Shown here in pieces: positions 52,722-61,612 of a stretch of DNA of 64,000 nt (within the stretch, counting starts at the first letter, position 1; each line of letters starts with the position of its first letter). The stretch covers positions 1-64,000 of the forward strand of contig NZ_JADPCJ010000010.1 of the NCBI RefSeq assembly GCF_015670795.1, given 5' to 3'. Source of the DNA: Collinsella aerofaciens. Its GTDB lineage: Bacteria > Actinomycetota > Coriobacteriia > Coriobacteriales > Coriobacteriaceae. Position numbers and translations under genes: made by a program. Below the pieces are notes generated by a model, which saw nothing but the letters and a program-made list of their open reading frames with translations, was not told the origin of the DNA and did no database searches.

Positions 52722-53150
52722 TTAGATGACGTAGTCGTAGCCATGGTTGGGAGCGACAAGTTGATCGAGTGTCACACCGTCGAGGTAGTCGTTGATGAGC
52801 TTGTCCAGGTTCTTCCACACGTCGAGCGTGGGGCACTCATCCGAGCGTGAGCAGCCCTTGCAGTCGCCATCCAGGCATGCAACCGGTGCCAGACTGCCCT
52901 CGGTCAGGCGCAGGATCTCGCCCACCGTGTACTGCTCGGGCGGGCGCGTGAGCACGTAGCCGCCGCCCTTGCCGCGCATGCCCGAAAGCATGTTGGCGCG
53001 CACGAGCGTAGCCAAGATGTTCTCGAGATATTTCTCGGAAATCCCCTGTCGCGCCGCGATCTCTTTGAGCGGGATGCGACCGGCCGCCTGGTGCTCGGCC
53101 AGATCGACCATAACGCGCAGGGCATATCTGCCCTTTGTAGAAACCAACAT
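52722..53150 (-). CDS. Rrf2 family regulator with cysteine cluster (IscR/CymR-like)
   Basis: A 142-residue winged-helix regulator: MLVSTKGRYALRVMVDLAEH, IPLKEIAARQGISEKYLENILATLVRA and RGKGGGYVLTRP are standard Rrf2. It has four cysteines, C92, C97, C100 and C106 (CLDGDC, KGC, DEC), close to the three that bind a [2Fe-2S] cluster in IscR. It is divergent from cysK across a 253-base gap, as CymR and other Rrf2 proteins regulate cysteine genes. It could sense iron-sulfur state or cysteine supply; the ligand is inferred. Confidence 0.9.
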   Translation of the reverse strand: MLVSTKGRYALRVMVDLAEHQAAGRIPLKEIAARQGISEKYLENILATLVRANMLSGMRGKGGGYVLTRPPEQYTVGEILRLTEGSLAPVACLDGDCKGCSRSDECPTLDVWKNLDKLINDYLDGVTLDQLVAPNHGYDYVI

Positions 53151-53186
53151 GTATAGTGCTGCCTTTCGGTCATTTAGTCCGTAGAA

Positions 53187-53192
53187 ATTCTA
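53187..53192 (-). promoter_or_regulatory. Possible -10 of the Rrf2 gene
   Basis: TAGAAT on the minus strand, 37 bases before the start codon, matches the -10 consensus at five of six bases. No convincing -35 lies at the right distance. Confidence 0.4.
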
Positions 53193-53267
53193 GCCGAAAA
53201 ATTGGTTTTGAAAATACCCGTTCCGGTCAAGATGGTTAATCAGCTCGTAATAATCTTCTATTTCCTA

Positions 53268-53296
53268 TTGCATTACTAGGCTTTAGTGTCTAGTAT
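53268..53296 (+). promoter_or_regulatory. cysK promoter with overlapping inverted repeat
   Basis: TTGCAT (53268-53273) and TAGTAT (53291-53296) with a 17-base spacer form a good promoter. The inverted repeat TACTAG (53274-53279) and CTAGTA (53290-53295) fits exactly in the spacer and overlaps the -10, a position expected for a repressor site; the divergent Rrf2 protein is the obvious candidate. Confidence 0.6.
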
Positions 53297-53305
53297 GCTT
53301 CCCAA

Positions 53306-53345
53306 CAGCTAAACGAACAACCTATAAGGTTTATGGGTTTAGCTG
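53306..53345 (+). repeat. Hairpin in the cysK leader
   Basis: CAGCTAAAC (53306-53314) and GTTTAGCTG (53337-53345) pair exactly; AACC/GGTT pairs inside around TATA. It would begin right at the start of the cysK transcript and could act as a 5' structure or as a second operator. Confidence 0.55.
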
Positions 53346-53403
53346 CTACACGCACCGTGAAACCACACGGCAACCAGCAACTTGAACACTTTGGAGGTTC
53401 ACC

Positions 53404-54342
<939 letters not shown>

Positions 54343-54445
54343 GGGCCCGTCACTTGTCGATAGGCCCATGGCATGCCGGCCTATCCTCTCTTCTGGCTGC
54401 CTGAGCCCATCTCGTTAGGGTGTCCCACGAGACGTCCGAACTTGC

Positions 54446-54494
54446 TACAATGTCTGCGGCGCGGAACCAGCCTCCCGCGCCGCTTTTCTTTTTT
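54446..54494 (+). terminator. Terminator with a promoter-like TACAAT directly before it
   Basis: GCGGCGCGG (54456-54464) and CCGCGCCGC (54475-54483) pair around a ten-base loop, followed by TTTTCTTTTTT. It ends about 30 bases before the mnmA start and could stop cysK read-through. TACAAT (54446-54451) five bases before the stem looks like a -10, so a transcript starting there would begin at the hairpin; see findings. Confidence 0.85.
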
Positions 54495-54523
54495 GGCCAC
54501 ATGCCACCAAGGAGAACCTCCCC

Positions 54524-55624
54524 ATGCACAACAAGCGCGTGCTCGTCGCCATGAGCGGCGGCGTCGATTCTAGCGTGACCGCGTACCTGCTCAAAAGCCA
54601 GGGCTACGAATGCGTCGGCGCCACCATGCGCCTCACCTGCCCCGCGCCCGATCCCGTCACGGGCATGAGTAAGGTCGACCGCGACATCGCCGATGCAAAG
54701 GCTGTCGCCGAGTGCCTGGGGATGCCCCACCATGTGCTCGACCTGCAGCAGGCCTTCGACCGCAACGTTATCGAGCGCTTCGTGACCGCCTATCAGGAGG
54801 GGCTGACGCCCAACCCATGCATCATCTGCAACCGCCACATTAAGTTTGGCGCATTGCTGGATGCGGCGCTGGATATGGGCTGCGACTACATCGCCACGGG
54901 CCACTACGCCAAAACGAGCCAGGCGTCCGACGGAACCTGGCAGCTGTACCGCGGCGAGGACCCCAAAAAGGACCAGAGTTACTTTTTGTATTCGCTTACG
55001 CAGGAACGCCTGGCGCACACGATCTTTCCGCTGGCTGGGCTGGACAAAGAGCGCGACGTGCGCCGCATTGCCGCCGAGCAGGGCTTTACCAACGCCAAGA
55101 AGGCCGAAAGCGAGGACATCTGCTTTATTCCAGACGGTGACTACGCGGGCTATATCGAGCGCCGCTGCGGACATCCCGCTGCACCGGGCGACATTGTGTG
55201 GCGCGACGGCAGCGTGGTCGGGCGCCACAACGGTGCGCTGCGCTACACCATCGGCCAGCGCAAGGGCCTGGGCGTCGCGATGGCGCATCCCGTGTACGTA
55301 ACGGGCGTCGACGCCGACAGCAGCACCGTGCATCTGGGCGAGGCCGAGGACCTAACGGCCACAGCGCTCACGGCCAACGACTGGATCTGGAGTGCCCCTG
55401 CCGACCGCATGGAGGCAGAACTCGATGCCGGCGGCATTCGCGTGGGCGTCAAGTACCGTTACCGTCAGAAAGACCAAGCAGCGACCCTTACGCGCGGCGA
55501 AGACGGGCAAATGCTGCTGACTTTTGACGAGCCGCAGCGAGCCATCGCCCCCGGCCAGGCCGTTGTAGTCTACCACGGCGACATCGTCCTCGGCGGCGGC
55601 ACGGTGACCGGCGCACTTAAGTAG
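54524..55624 (+). CDS. mnmA: tRNA-specific 2-thiouridylase MnmA
   Basis: Puts sulfur on U34 of tRNAs for Lys, Glu and Gln. The 366-residue protein has the PP-loop SGGVDSS (11-17), the catalytic Cys 99 (PNPCIICN) and Cys 200 (EDICFIP), and C-terminal beta domains. AAGGAGA precedes the ATG. Sulfur for the reaction ultimately comes from cysteine, and cysK lies just upstream, though a terminator separates the two. The gene adds to the tRNA-modification set in the window. Confidence 0.97.
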   Translation: MHNKRVLVAMSGGVDSSVTAYLLKSQGYECVGATMRLTCPAPDPVTGMSKVDRDIADAKAVAECLGMPHHVLDLQQAFDRNVIERFVTAYQEGLTPNPCIICNRHIKFGALLDAALDMGCDYIATGHYAKTSQASDGTWQLYRGEDPKKDQSYFLYSLTQERLAHTIFPLAGLDKERDVRRIAAEQGFTNAKKAESEDICFIPDGDYAGYIERRCGHPAAPGDIVWRDGSVVGRHNGALRYTIGQRKGLGVAMAHPVYVTGVDADSSTVHLGEAEDLTATALTANDWIWSAPADRMEAELDAGGIRVGVKYRYRQKDQAATLTRGEDGQMLLTFDEPQRAIAPGQAVVVYHGDIVLGGGTVTGALK

Positions 55625-55642
55625 CCCCATCCCCTTCATAAA

Positions 55643-55705
55643 TTGCGGTGAAATAGGGACTGTTTAAGCGTTTAAAACCGCCAAACAGTCCCTATTTCAC
55701 CGCAA
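55643..55705. repeat. Palindromic repeat, copy 2
   Basis: TTGCGGTGAAATAGGGACTG plus TTT (55643-55665) and its exact complement (55683-55705) form a perfect 23-bp stem with a 17-base loop, between the convergent mnmA and M42 peptidase genes. It is the same element as at 44596-44658 with a paired C-to-G change. Confidence 0.9.
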
Positions 55706-55760
55706 CTTAGAGAGGACGGCCTCGGTCGGTACTGCCGTATCAGCCGAGGCCGCTGCATCG

Positions 55761-56789
55761 CTAGCGCTGTACGTAGGCGCGGACGAGCTCGTAGGTGTTG
55801 CGCACGCCGTCCATGTGGCTGCGCTCGTAGTTGTGGCTCGCATACACGCCGGGGCCGATCAGGCCGTGACGGATGTCGTAGCCGGCAGAGAGCGTGGCCT
55901 CAACGTCCGAGCCGTAGTGCGGGTACACGTCGATGGCGTAGTCAAGTTCAAGCTCGCGCGCGATATTGGACAGCGTGGTCACCAGGTCGTAGTTGTACGG
56001 ACCACCCGAATCCTTGGCGCAAATCGACACCATGCGCTCGGTGCAGCCCAGGTCGTCGCCCACGCAGCCCATGTCAACGCTGATCATCTCGCGCGTGTCG
56101 GCCGGCACGAAGGCACCGCCATGGCCGACCTCCTCGTACACGGTAAAGAGCAGCGAAACCTTACGCGAAAGCGTCACCTCGCCAGCGGCGACGGCACGCG
56201 CCAAGCCCAGCAAAATGGCGGCCGAAAGCTTGTCATCCAGGAAGCGGCTCTTAATGTAGCCGCTCTCCGTCACCGTGGTACGCGGATCCATAGCGATGAT
56301 GTCGCCGGTCTGAATACCCAGCTCAAGCACGTCGTCCTTGCTGTCGACGTTCTCGTCGAGCAGGATCTCCATGTTCTTCTCGATGGTCTTGACCGGCTCG
56401 TCGGCCACGTGCGCCGAAGGCTCGGTGTTGAGGACCACGCCCGTGTAGACATTGCCGTCGCGCGTATAAACGGTGCAGTTCTCGCCATCGGCCGTAGACC
56501 ACTGATGCCCACCAAGCGTCGTGGGACGCAGGCGGCCATTGTCCTTAATGGAGCGCACCATGGCGCCCAGGGTATCGACATGGCTCGCCAGTACGAGCGG
56601 CTCACCCTCGCCACCAAGTTCAACGAGCACGTTACCCTTATTAGAACGCTCAGGCCCAAACCCCATATCGCGCAGGGTCTCCATCAGATAATCAGTCGCC
56701 GCACGGGTATAGCCCGTCGGCGAAGCAATCGAGGTAAGCGCCTTCAGCTGGTCAGTAATATAGGAGAGCGTAGAATCCATCTTGGACAC
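55761..56789 (-). CDS. M42 family metallopeptidase
   Basis: Cytosolic two-metal aminopeptidase (glutamyl aminopeptidase/deblocking type). The 342-residue protein has the family metal ligands: LASHVDTLGAMV (first His-Asp), FLDDKLSA (bridging Asp), TVYEEVGHGG (Glu pair) and the final HNYERSHM. The GTG at 56789 is preferred, five bases after AAGGGTGA; ATG 56780 is further away. Single-gene unit, probably in peptide use. Confidence 0.93.
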   Translation of the reverse strand: MSKMDSTLSYITDQLKALTSIASPTGYTRAATDYLMETLRDMGFGPERSNKGNVLVELGGEGEPLVLASHVDTLGAMVRSIKDNGRLRPTTLGGHQWSTADGENCTVYTRDGNVYTGVVLNTEPSAHVADEPVKTIEKNMEILLDENVDSKDDVLELGIQTGDIIAMDPRTTVTESGYIKSRFLDDKLSAAILLGLARAVAAGEVTLSRKVSLLFTVYEEVGHGGAFVPADTREMISVDMGCVGDDLGCTERMVSICAKDSGGPYNYDLVTTLSNIARELELDYAIDVYPHYGSDVEATLSAGYDIRHGLIGPGVYASHNYERSHMDGVRNTYELVRAYVQR

Positions 56790-56907
56790 CAAAGTCACCC
56801 TTTCATATCGAATTAAACCCACAGCAACAATACCACCACGCACAGTTATTTACCTAGCGAGACAACCCGTCGAGCTTCCCAGAGCAGCGCCCGCCACGAT
56901 AACGAGC

Positions 56908-57036
56908 CGGCGGGCCCCTGCCCGTTAGCCCCAGAATCTTTCCGCAGGACAGAAGGAGGCCCCGCCGCACGAAGTGCGCAGCGGGGCCTCCGACATGTCC
57001 GAGGACGATTCTGGGGCTAACGGGCGGGGCCCGCCG
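56908..57036. repeat. Nested palindrome with 30-bp outer arms
   Basis: The outer arms (56908-56938 and 57007-57036) are complementary over 30 bp with one bulged T, including GTTAGCCCCAGAATC. Inside are a perfect stem GGAGGCCCCGC (56955-56965 with 56981-56991) topped by CGCAC-GAA-GTGCG, and a short GGACA/TGTCC pair. The whole 129-bp unit can fold as one long cruciform. It starts eight bases past the fucO-like stop on that gene's downstream side. No U-run, so not a plain terminator. Confidence 0.8.
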
Positions 57037-57043
57037 AACCAAG

Positions 57044-58210
57044 TTAGGCAGCCGGGCAGATCTTCTTGAAGAGCTCGATGACGTCGTCGAGCGTTGCCTC
57101 GCGCGGGTTACCCGGGAAGCAGGCGTCGGCCATGGCGTCCTTGGCCAGAACCTCGATCTCGTCGGCCTTCATAGCCTCGCAGACGTGCGGGATATTCACG
57201 TCGGCGGAAAGCTGCTTGACGGCGGCGATAGCGGCGTCGGCAGCCTCGTCGGTGCTCATGCCCGTGGTGTCAACACCCATGGCAAGGGCAACCTTGGCCA
57301 GGCGCTCAGCGCAAACCGGCTTGTTGAACTCCATGGCGATCGGCAGCAGCATGGCGCAAGCGACGCCGTGCGGGGTGTCGTAGTGAGCAGACAGGGTGTG
57401 AGCCATTGCGTGGTCGATGCCCAGGCCAACGTTGGAGAAGCCCATGCCGGCGACATACTGGCCAAGGGCCATGCCCTCGCGGCCGGAGCCGGGCTGGCCG
57501 GACTTGGCCTCGGCGACGGAGTCACGCAGGTTCTCGCTGATCAGCTTAATAGCCTCAAAGTGGAACATGTCAGAGAGCTCCCAAGCACCCTTGGTGGTGT
57601 AGCCCTCGATGGCGTGGGTCAGAGCGTCCATACCAGTGGAAGCGGTCAGGCCGGCGGGCATGGAAGCCATCATGTCAGGATCGACGACGGCAACCTCGGG
57701 GGCGTCGTTGGTGTCGACGCACACGAACTTGCGGACCTTCTCGGGGTCGGTGATGACGTAGTTGATGGTCACCTCGGCAGCGGTACCGGCGGTCGTCGGC
57801 ACGGCGATGGTGAACACGGCGTGGTTCTTAGTGGGAGCAACGCCCTCGAGGCTGCGGACATCGGCGAACTCGGGGTTGTTGATGATGATGCCGATGGCCT
57901 TGGCGGTGTCCATGGAGGAGCCGCCACCGATGGTCACGATAGCGTCAGCCTCGGCGGCCTTGAAGGCCTCGACGCCGTCCTTGACGTTCTGAATCGTGGG
58001 GTTGGGCTTGATCTCGGAGTAGAGGCTCCAAGCGATGCCGGCGGCGTCGAGCTCGTCGGTCACCTTAGCGGTAACGCCAAACTTGACCAGATCGGGGTCG
58101 GAGCAGACGAAGATCTTCTTGTAGCCGCGACGCTGGAGCTCGCCGGGGATCTCCTTGATGGCGCCGGAACCATGATAAGAGATGGTATTGAGAACGAAAC
58201 GATTAGCCAT
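57044..58210 (-). CDS. fucO: Iron-containing alcohol dehydrogenase, FucO-like lactaldehyde reductase
   Basis: Reduces lactaldehyde to propanediol (or similar aldehydes) with NADH. The 388-residue protein aligns end to end with E. coli FucO: MANRFVLNTISYHGSGAI, NPTIQNVKDGVEAFKAAEAD, IGIIINNPEFADVRSLEGVAPT, TTAGTAAEVTINYVITDPEK, GMDALTHAIEG and the metal site DHAMAH with HYDTPHGVA. GGGAGG lies six bases before ATG 58210. No fucose or rhamnose genes are in the window, so the real substrate may differ. An operator-like inverted repeat lies upstream. Confidence 0.92.
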   Translation of the reverse strand: MANRFVLNTISYHGSGAIKEIPGELQRRGYKKIFVCSDPDLVKFGVTAKVTDELDAAGIAWSLYSEIKPNPTIQNVKDGVEAFKAAEADAIVTIGGGSSMDTAKAIGIIINNPEFADVRSLEGVAPTKNHAVFTIAVPTTAGTAAEVTINYVITDPEKVRKFVCVDTNDAPEVAVVDPDMMASMPAGLTASTGMDALTHAIEGYTTKGAWELSDMFHFEAIKLISENLRDSVAEAKSGQPGSGREGMALGQYVAGMGFSNVGLGIDHAMAHTLSAHYDTPHGVACAMLLPIAMEFNKPVCAERLAKVALAMGVDTTGMSTDEAADAAIAAVKQLSADVNIPHVCEAMKADEIEVLAKDAMADACFPGNPREATLDDVIELFKKICPAA

Positions 58211-58269
58211 TGATAGCCTCCCATCGTGTGCGGGGCATCCATTACGCCCCACGCTATGAGTCCCATCCT

Positions 58270-58320
58270 AACGCTTTTGAAACAAAAAACGCGTGAGAAC
58301 GTCAAACTATTTAAAGCGTT
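58270..58320. promoter_or_regulatory. Inverted AACGCTTT pair upstream of fucO
   Basis: AACGCTTT (58270-58277) and AAAGCGTT (58313-58320) are an exact inverted pair 35 bases apart, each next to TTGAAA/TTTCAA sequence. The spacing allows looping or two repressor dimers of the LacI/CcpA type. No clear promoter was assigned. Confidence 0.45.
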
Positions 58321-58333
58321 TCAACAGACGATG

Positions 58334-58369
58334 AAAAATATTGCGGCAAAGGGACAGCCCCTTTGCCGC
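58334..58369 (-). terminator. Terminator after the DUF1275 gene
   Basis: On the minus strand GCGGCAAAGGG pairs with CCCTTTGCCGC (58343-58353 with 58359-58369), followed by AATATTTTT. It lies seven bases past the stop. Confidence 0.92.
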
Positions 58370-58375
58370 ATTCGG

Positions 58376-59092
58376 TTACTTTCGGCAGCCCTCTTTCCAA
58401 GCCTCGGCCGCAACCTTCCAGCGTAAGCGCAAGTCGCGCTCGCGGTCGATGAACATGACGGCAAACGCGACAAACAGCAGCAAGCTCGCCACGACGATGG
58501 CGTGCAGGCCCATGCGCTCAATACACCAGTTGCCCAACACGGCGCCAAACACAAAGGTAAAGATCACGCCAAAGTACAGCAGGCCGTTTTCCAAAAAGCC
58601 GCGCCTGTGGGTGATGATGTAATCGTCCACGTTTTGCAGCGCGTTGCGCAAGTTGCCGATGCACATGGTCGTAGCGATGCCGTGACCGTGGATCTTGCGG
58701 AAGCTCTCGACCTGCATGCCGCAGGCAAACGAGGTGAGGCAGTTGGCGAGCAGGTTGAAATTGCCGCCCGGGATAAAGCTCACGCCCAGCAAGATGACGG
58801 CTTCAAAGAACACCGTTACCTGGCGCCAGTGAATCACGCTGCCAAACCGCTCATGCACCAGGTCGGCAAGCATAATGCCCACGGCAAACGACACCACGGG
58901 GAAGAAGTAGCGTCCCGCAAGTGCCCAGTTGCCCTCCGAGATGCTCACGCCCACGAGCAGGATGTTGCCTGTCTGCGCGTTGGCGAAAACATGATCGCGC
59001 CCAATGTACGAATAGACGTCCATAAAGCCACCGGCGAGCGCCAAGATGATGCCCAGCTCAATAGACTCCGATATCTGTTTGGCACGCTGCAT
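58376..59092 (-). CDS. DUF1275 (YoaK) family membrane protein
   Basis: A 238-residue protein with about six membrane helices and the family blocks LALAGGFMDVYSYIGRDHVFANAQTGNILLVG, FSFACGMQVESFRKIHGHGIATTMCIGNLRN and FLENGLLYFGVIFTFVFGAVLG. It is common in gut Firmicutes and Actinobacteria; the substrate is unknown, and a transport role is inferred. ATG 59092 has AAGGAGG ten bases upstream. A longer in-frame start would add a non-conserved N-terminus and is not supported. Confidence 0.9.
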   Translation of the reverse strand: MQRAKQISESIELGIILALAGGFMDVYSYIGRDHVFANAQTGNILLVGVSISEGNWALAGRYFFPVVSFAVGIMLADLVHERFGSVIHWRQVTVFFEAVILLGVSFIPGGNFNLLANCLTSFACGMQVESFRKIHGHGIATTMCIGNLRNALQNVDDYIITHRRGFLENGLLYFGVIFTFVFGAVLGNWCIERMGLHAIVVASLLLFVAFAVMFIDRERDLRLRWKVAAEAWKEGCRK

Positions 59093-59344
59093 CGTCGTGC
59101 ATCCTCCTTGTTGACGACTCTCTCGTGCGTTGGCGGAAACATAGCCGCCGTTCATACTGTAACCCATTGACAACATGGCGTGCGCGCGAGACGGGTTCTC
59201 CAACGCGCAGATACACAGCCTGGAAACAAACGATCCCCGCATCGACGCGCCGATCCCCAGCTCATGTACTCCCCCAGTCTTTTTAGCCCCGTCCCAAAAA
59301 GACTGGTTACAATTACGTGCAGCATACAAACACCGGGAGGGATC

Positions 59345-61486
59345 GTGGCAAAAAAGCCTCAGCACGCTCAGAACAACCAGCGCAGTCAGCAGGGCAAACA
59401 GGGCCAGCAGCAAAAGCGCGGCGGTAAGGCGCAGGCCACGGTCGCCCGCACCAAGCATTCCCAAGCGACGCCCGCCCGCCCCTGGCGACCGGGCCGCGAT
59501 AAGTTCCTCCCCGTCAGCCGCGCCGACATGGATGCGCGTGGCTGGGACCAGTGCGACTTTGTCTACATCTGCGGCGACGCCTACGTGGACCATCCCAGCT
59601 TTGGCATGGCCATCGTCAGCCGCGTACTCGACGCGCACGGCTACAAGGTGGGCATCATCTGCCAGCCCGACTGGACCGACCCCGCCAGCATTACCGCGCT
59701 CGGCGAGCCGCGCCTGGGCTTTTTGGTCAGTGCCGGCAACATGGACTCCATGGTCAACCACTATTCGGTGACCAAACACCGCCGCCACACCGACGCCTAT
59801 ACCCCCGGTGGCGAGGAGGGGCGCCGTCCCAACCGAGCCGTCACGGTCTACGGCAACCTCATCCGCCAGACGTTTAAGGACGCCCCCATCATCATCGGCG
59901 GCATCGAGGCAAGCCTGCGCCGCCTGGCCCACTACGACTACTGGCAGGATAAGCTCAAGCGCTCGGTGCTGCTCGACTCGGGCGCCGACATCCTCATCTA
60001 CGGCATGGGCGAGCACGCGATTGTCGAGATTGCCGACGCGCTCGACGCGGGGCTGCCCATCGATCAGATCACCTATATCAACGGCACCGTCTACCGCACA
60101 GGCTCGCTCGACGAGGTCTACGACTACGACCTGCTACCCAGCTGGGACGACCTTACCGCCGACAAGCTCAACTACGCACGCAGCTTTAACGTGCAACAGC
60201 AGAATATGGACCCCATCACCGGACATCGCCTGGTAGAGCCCTATCCCAACAGCGTCTATGTGGTGCAGAACCCGCCGTCGGCGACGTTGACGACCGATGA
60301 GATGGACGAGGTGGCCGAGCTCCCCTACGCACGCGATTGGCATCCCGACTACGATGCCGCGGGCGGCGTGCCGGCCTTTGCCGAGATCAAGTTTTCAATC
60401 AGCTCCAACCGCGGGTGCTTTGGTGAATGCTCGTTTTGCGCCCTCACCTTCCACCAAGGTCGCGTGTTGCAGATGCGCAGCCACGACTCGATCATGCGCG
60501 AGGCAGAGCTGCTCACGCGCGATCCCGAGTTTAAGGGCTACATCAACGACGTAGGCGGACCGACGGCCAACTTTAGCCGTCCCGCCTGCGACAAGCAGCT
60601 CAAGCACGGCGTGTGCAAGAACAAGCGCTGTCTGTGGCCGAGCGTGTGCAAGAACATGGTGGTCGACGAAAGCGGCTACACGCAGCTGTTGCGCGACCTG
60701 CGCCAGCTGCCGGGCGTCAAAAAGGTCTTCGTGCGCAGCGGCATCCGTTTTGACTACACCATGGCCGATGCCTCGGACGAGTTTTTACGCGAGCTGCTGG
60801 AACACCATGTCTCGGGCCAGCTGCGCGTAGCGCCCGAGCACGTGAGCGACGCGGTGCTGTCCGTGATGGGCAAGCCGAGCCGAGCTGTCTACGACGCATT
60901 CTGCCGTAAATTTGAACGCTTGAATCGCGAATACGGACTCAAGCAGTACGTGGTGCCGTATCTGATCTCGAGCCACCCTGGTTCAACCATGAAGGAAGCC
61001 GTGGACCTTGCCGAAGCCGTGCGCGACATGGGCTACATGCCCGAGCAGGTACAGGACTTCTACCCCACCCCGTCCACCATGTCGACCTGCATGTACTACA
61101 CCGGTGTAGATCCGCGCACCATGCAGCCGATCTACGTGGCGCGCGACCCGCATGAGAAGGCCATGCAGCGCGCGCTCATCCAGTATCGCAAGCCCGAGAA
61201 CTACAAGCTGGTGCGCGAGGCGCTAGAGAAGGCCGGGCGTCGTGATCTGATCGGCTATACCAAGCATTGCCTGATTCGCCCCGTGCCGCCACGCCCGGGC
61301 GAGACGTCTGCCGGCGGTGGGCATGGCACCGGCAAGAAGGGCGGCAAGGCCCACGGTGGCGCCGCCGGCAAGGGGCCCAAGGGCAGCAAGGGTCACGGCG
61401 GTATGTCCCGCGCGCAGAACACTGCCGGTCGCAATCGCGCGGCACAGGGGCGTCAGGGCGCCAACGGAGGCGGCAGACGCAACTAG
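59345..61486 (+). CDS. YgiQ (UPF0313) family radical SAM protein
   Basis: Radical SAM enzyme of unknown reaction. The 713-residue protein has a disordered basic N-terminus, then ISSNRGCFGECSFCALTFHQGR with the CxxxCxxC cluster that binds [4Fe-4S], and downstream IGGIEASLRRLAHYDYWQDKLKRS and VAPEHVSDAVLSVMGKPS, all UPF0313. It ends in a Gly/Lys-rich basic tail that is longer than usual. The GTG at 59345 follows GGGAGG by four bases. TACAAT (about 59306) may be the -10. Confidence 0.92.
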   Translation: MAKKPQHAQNNQRSQQGKQGQQQKRGGKAQATVARTKHSQATPARPWRPGRDKFLPVSRADMDARGWDQCDFVYICGDAYVDHPSFGMAIVSRVLDAHGYKVGIICQPDWTDPASITALGEPRLGFLVSAGNMDSMVNHYSVTKHRRHTDAYTPGGEEGRRPNRAVTVYGNLIRQTFKDAPIIIGGIEASLRRLAHYDYWQDKLKRSVLLDSGADILIYGMGEHAIVEIADALDAGLPIDQITYINGTVYRTGSLDEVYDYDLLPSWDDLTADKLNYARSFNVQQQNMDPITGHRLVEPYPNSVYVVQNPPSATLTTDEMDEVAELPYARDWHPDYDAAGGVPAFAEIKFSISSNRGCFGECSFCALTFHQGRVLQMRSHDSIMREAELLTRDPEFKGYINDVGGPTANFSRPACDKQLKHGVCKNKRCLWPSVCKNMVVDESGYTQLLRDLRQLPGVKKVFVRSGIRFDYTMADASDEFLRELLEHHVSGQLRVAPEHVSDAVLSVMGKPSRAVYDAFCRKFERLNREYGLKQYVVPYLISSHPGSTMKEAVDLAEAVRDMGYMPEQVQDFYPTPSTMSTCMYYTGVDPRTMQPIYVARDPHEKAMQRALIQYRKPENYKLVREALEKAGRRDLIGYTKHCLIRPVPPRPGETSAGGGHGTGKKGGKAHGGAAGKGPKGSKGHGGMSRAQNTAGRNRAAQGRQGANGGGRRN

Positions 61487-61532
61487 CGCGGCGAGGCGGC
61501 ATGCCGCCGTTGGCGACACGACACGCCCCACC

Positions 61533-61583
61533 AATAAAATGCCGCTCGCTGGGGCGTCGCAGAACGATTCCCCGGCGAGCGGC
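61533..61583 (-). terminator. Terminator after the PTS gene
   Basis: On the minus strand GCCGCTCGC plus GGGG pairs with CCCC plus GCGAGCGGC (61541-61554 with 61570-61583), followed by ATTTTATT. The stem is long enough to act in both directions. Confidence 0.88.
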
Positions 61584-61612
61584 CGATTAATATTGTCTAT
61601 CTCAAAACGTCG

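Noticed and set aside
59093-60016. N-terminal extension of the DUF1275 gene to about 60016
   Set aside because: The added sequence is antisense to the radical SAM gene; a strong ribosome site supports the start at 59092.
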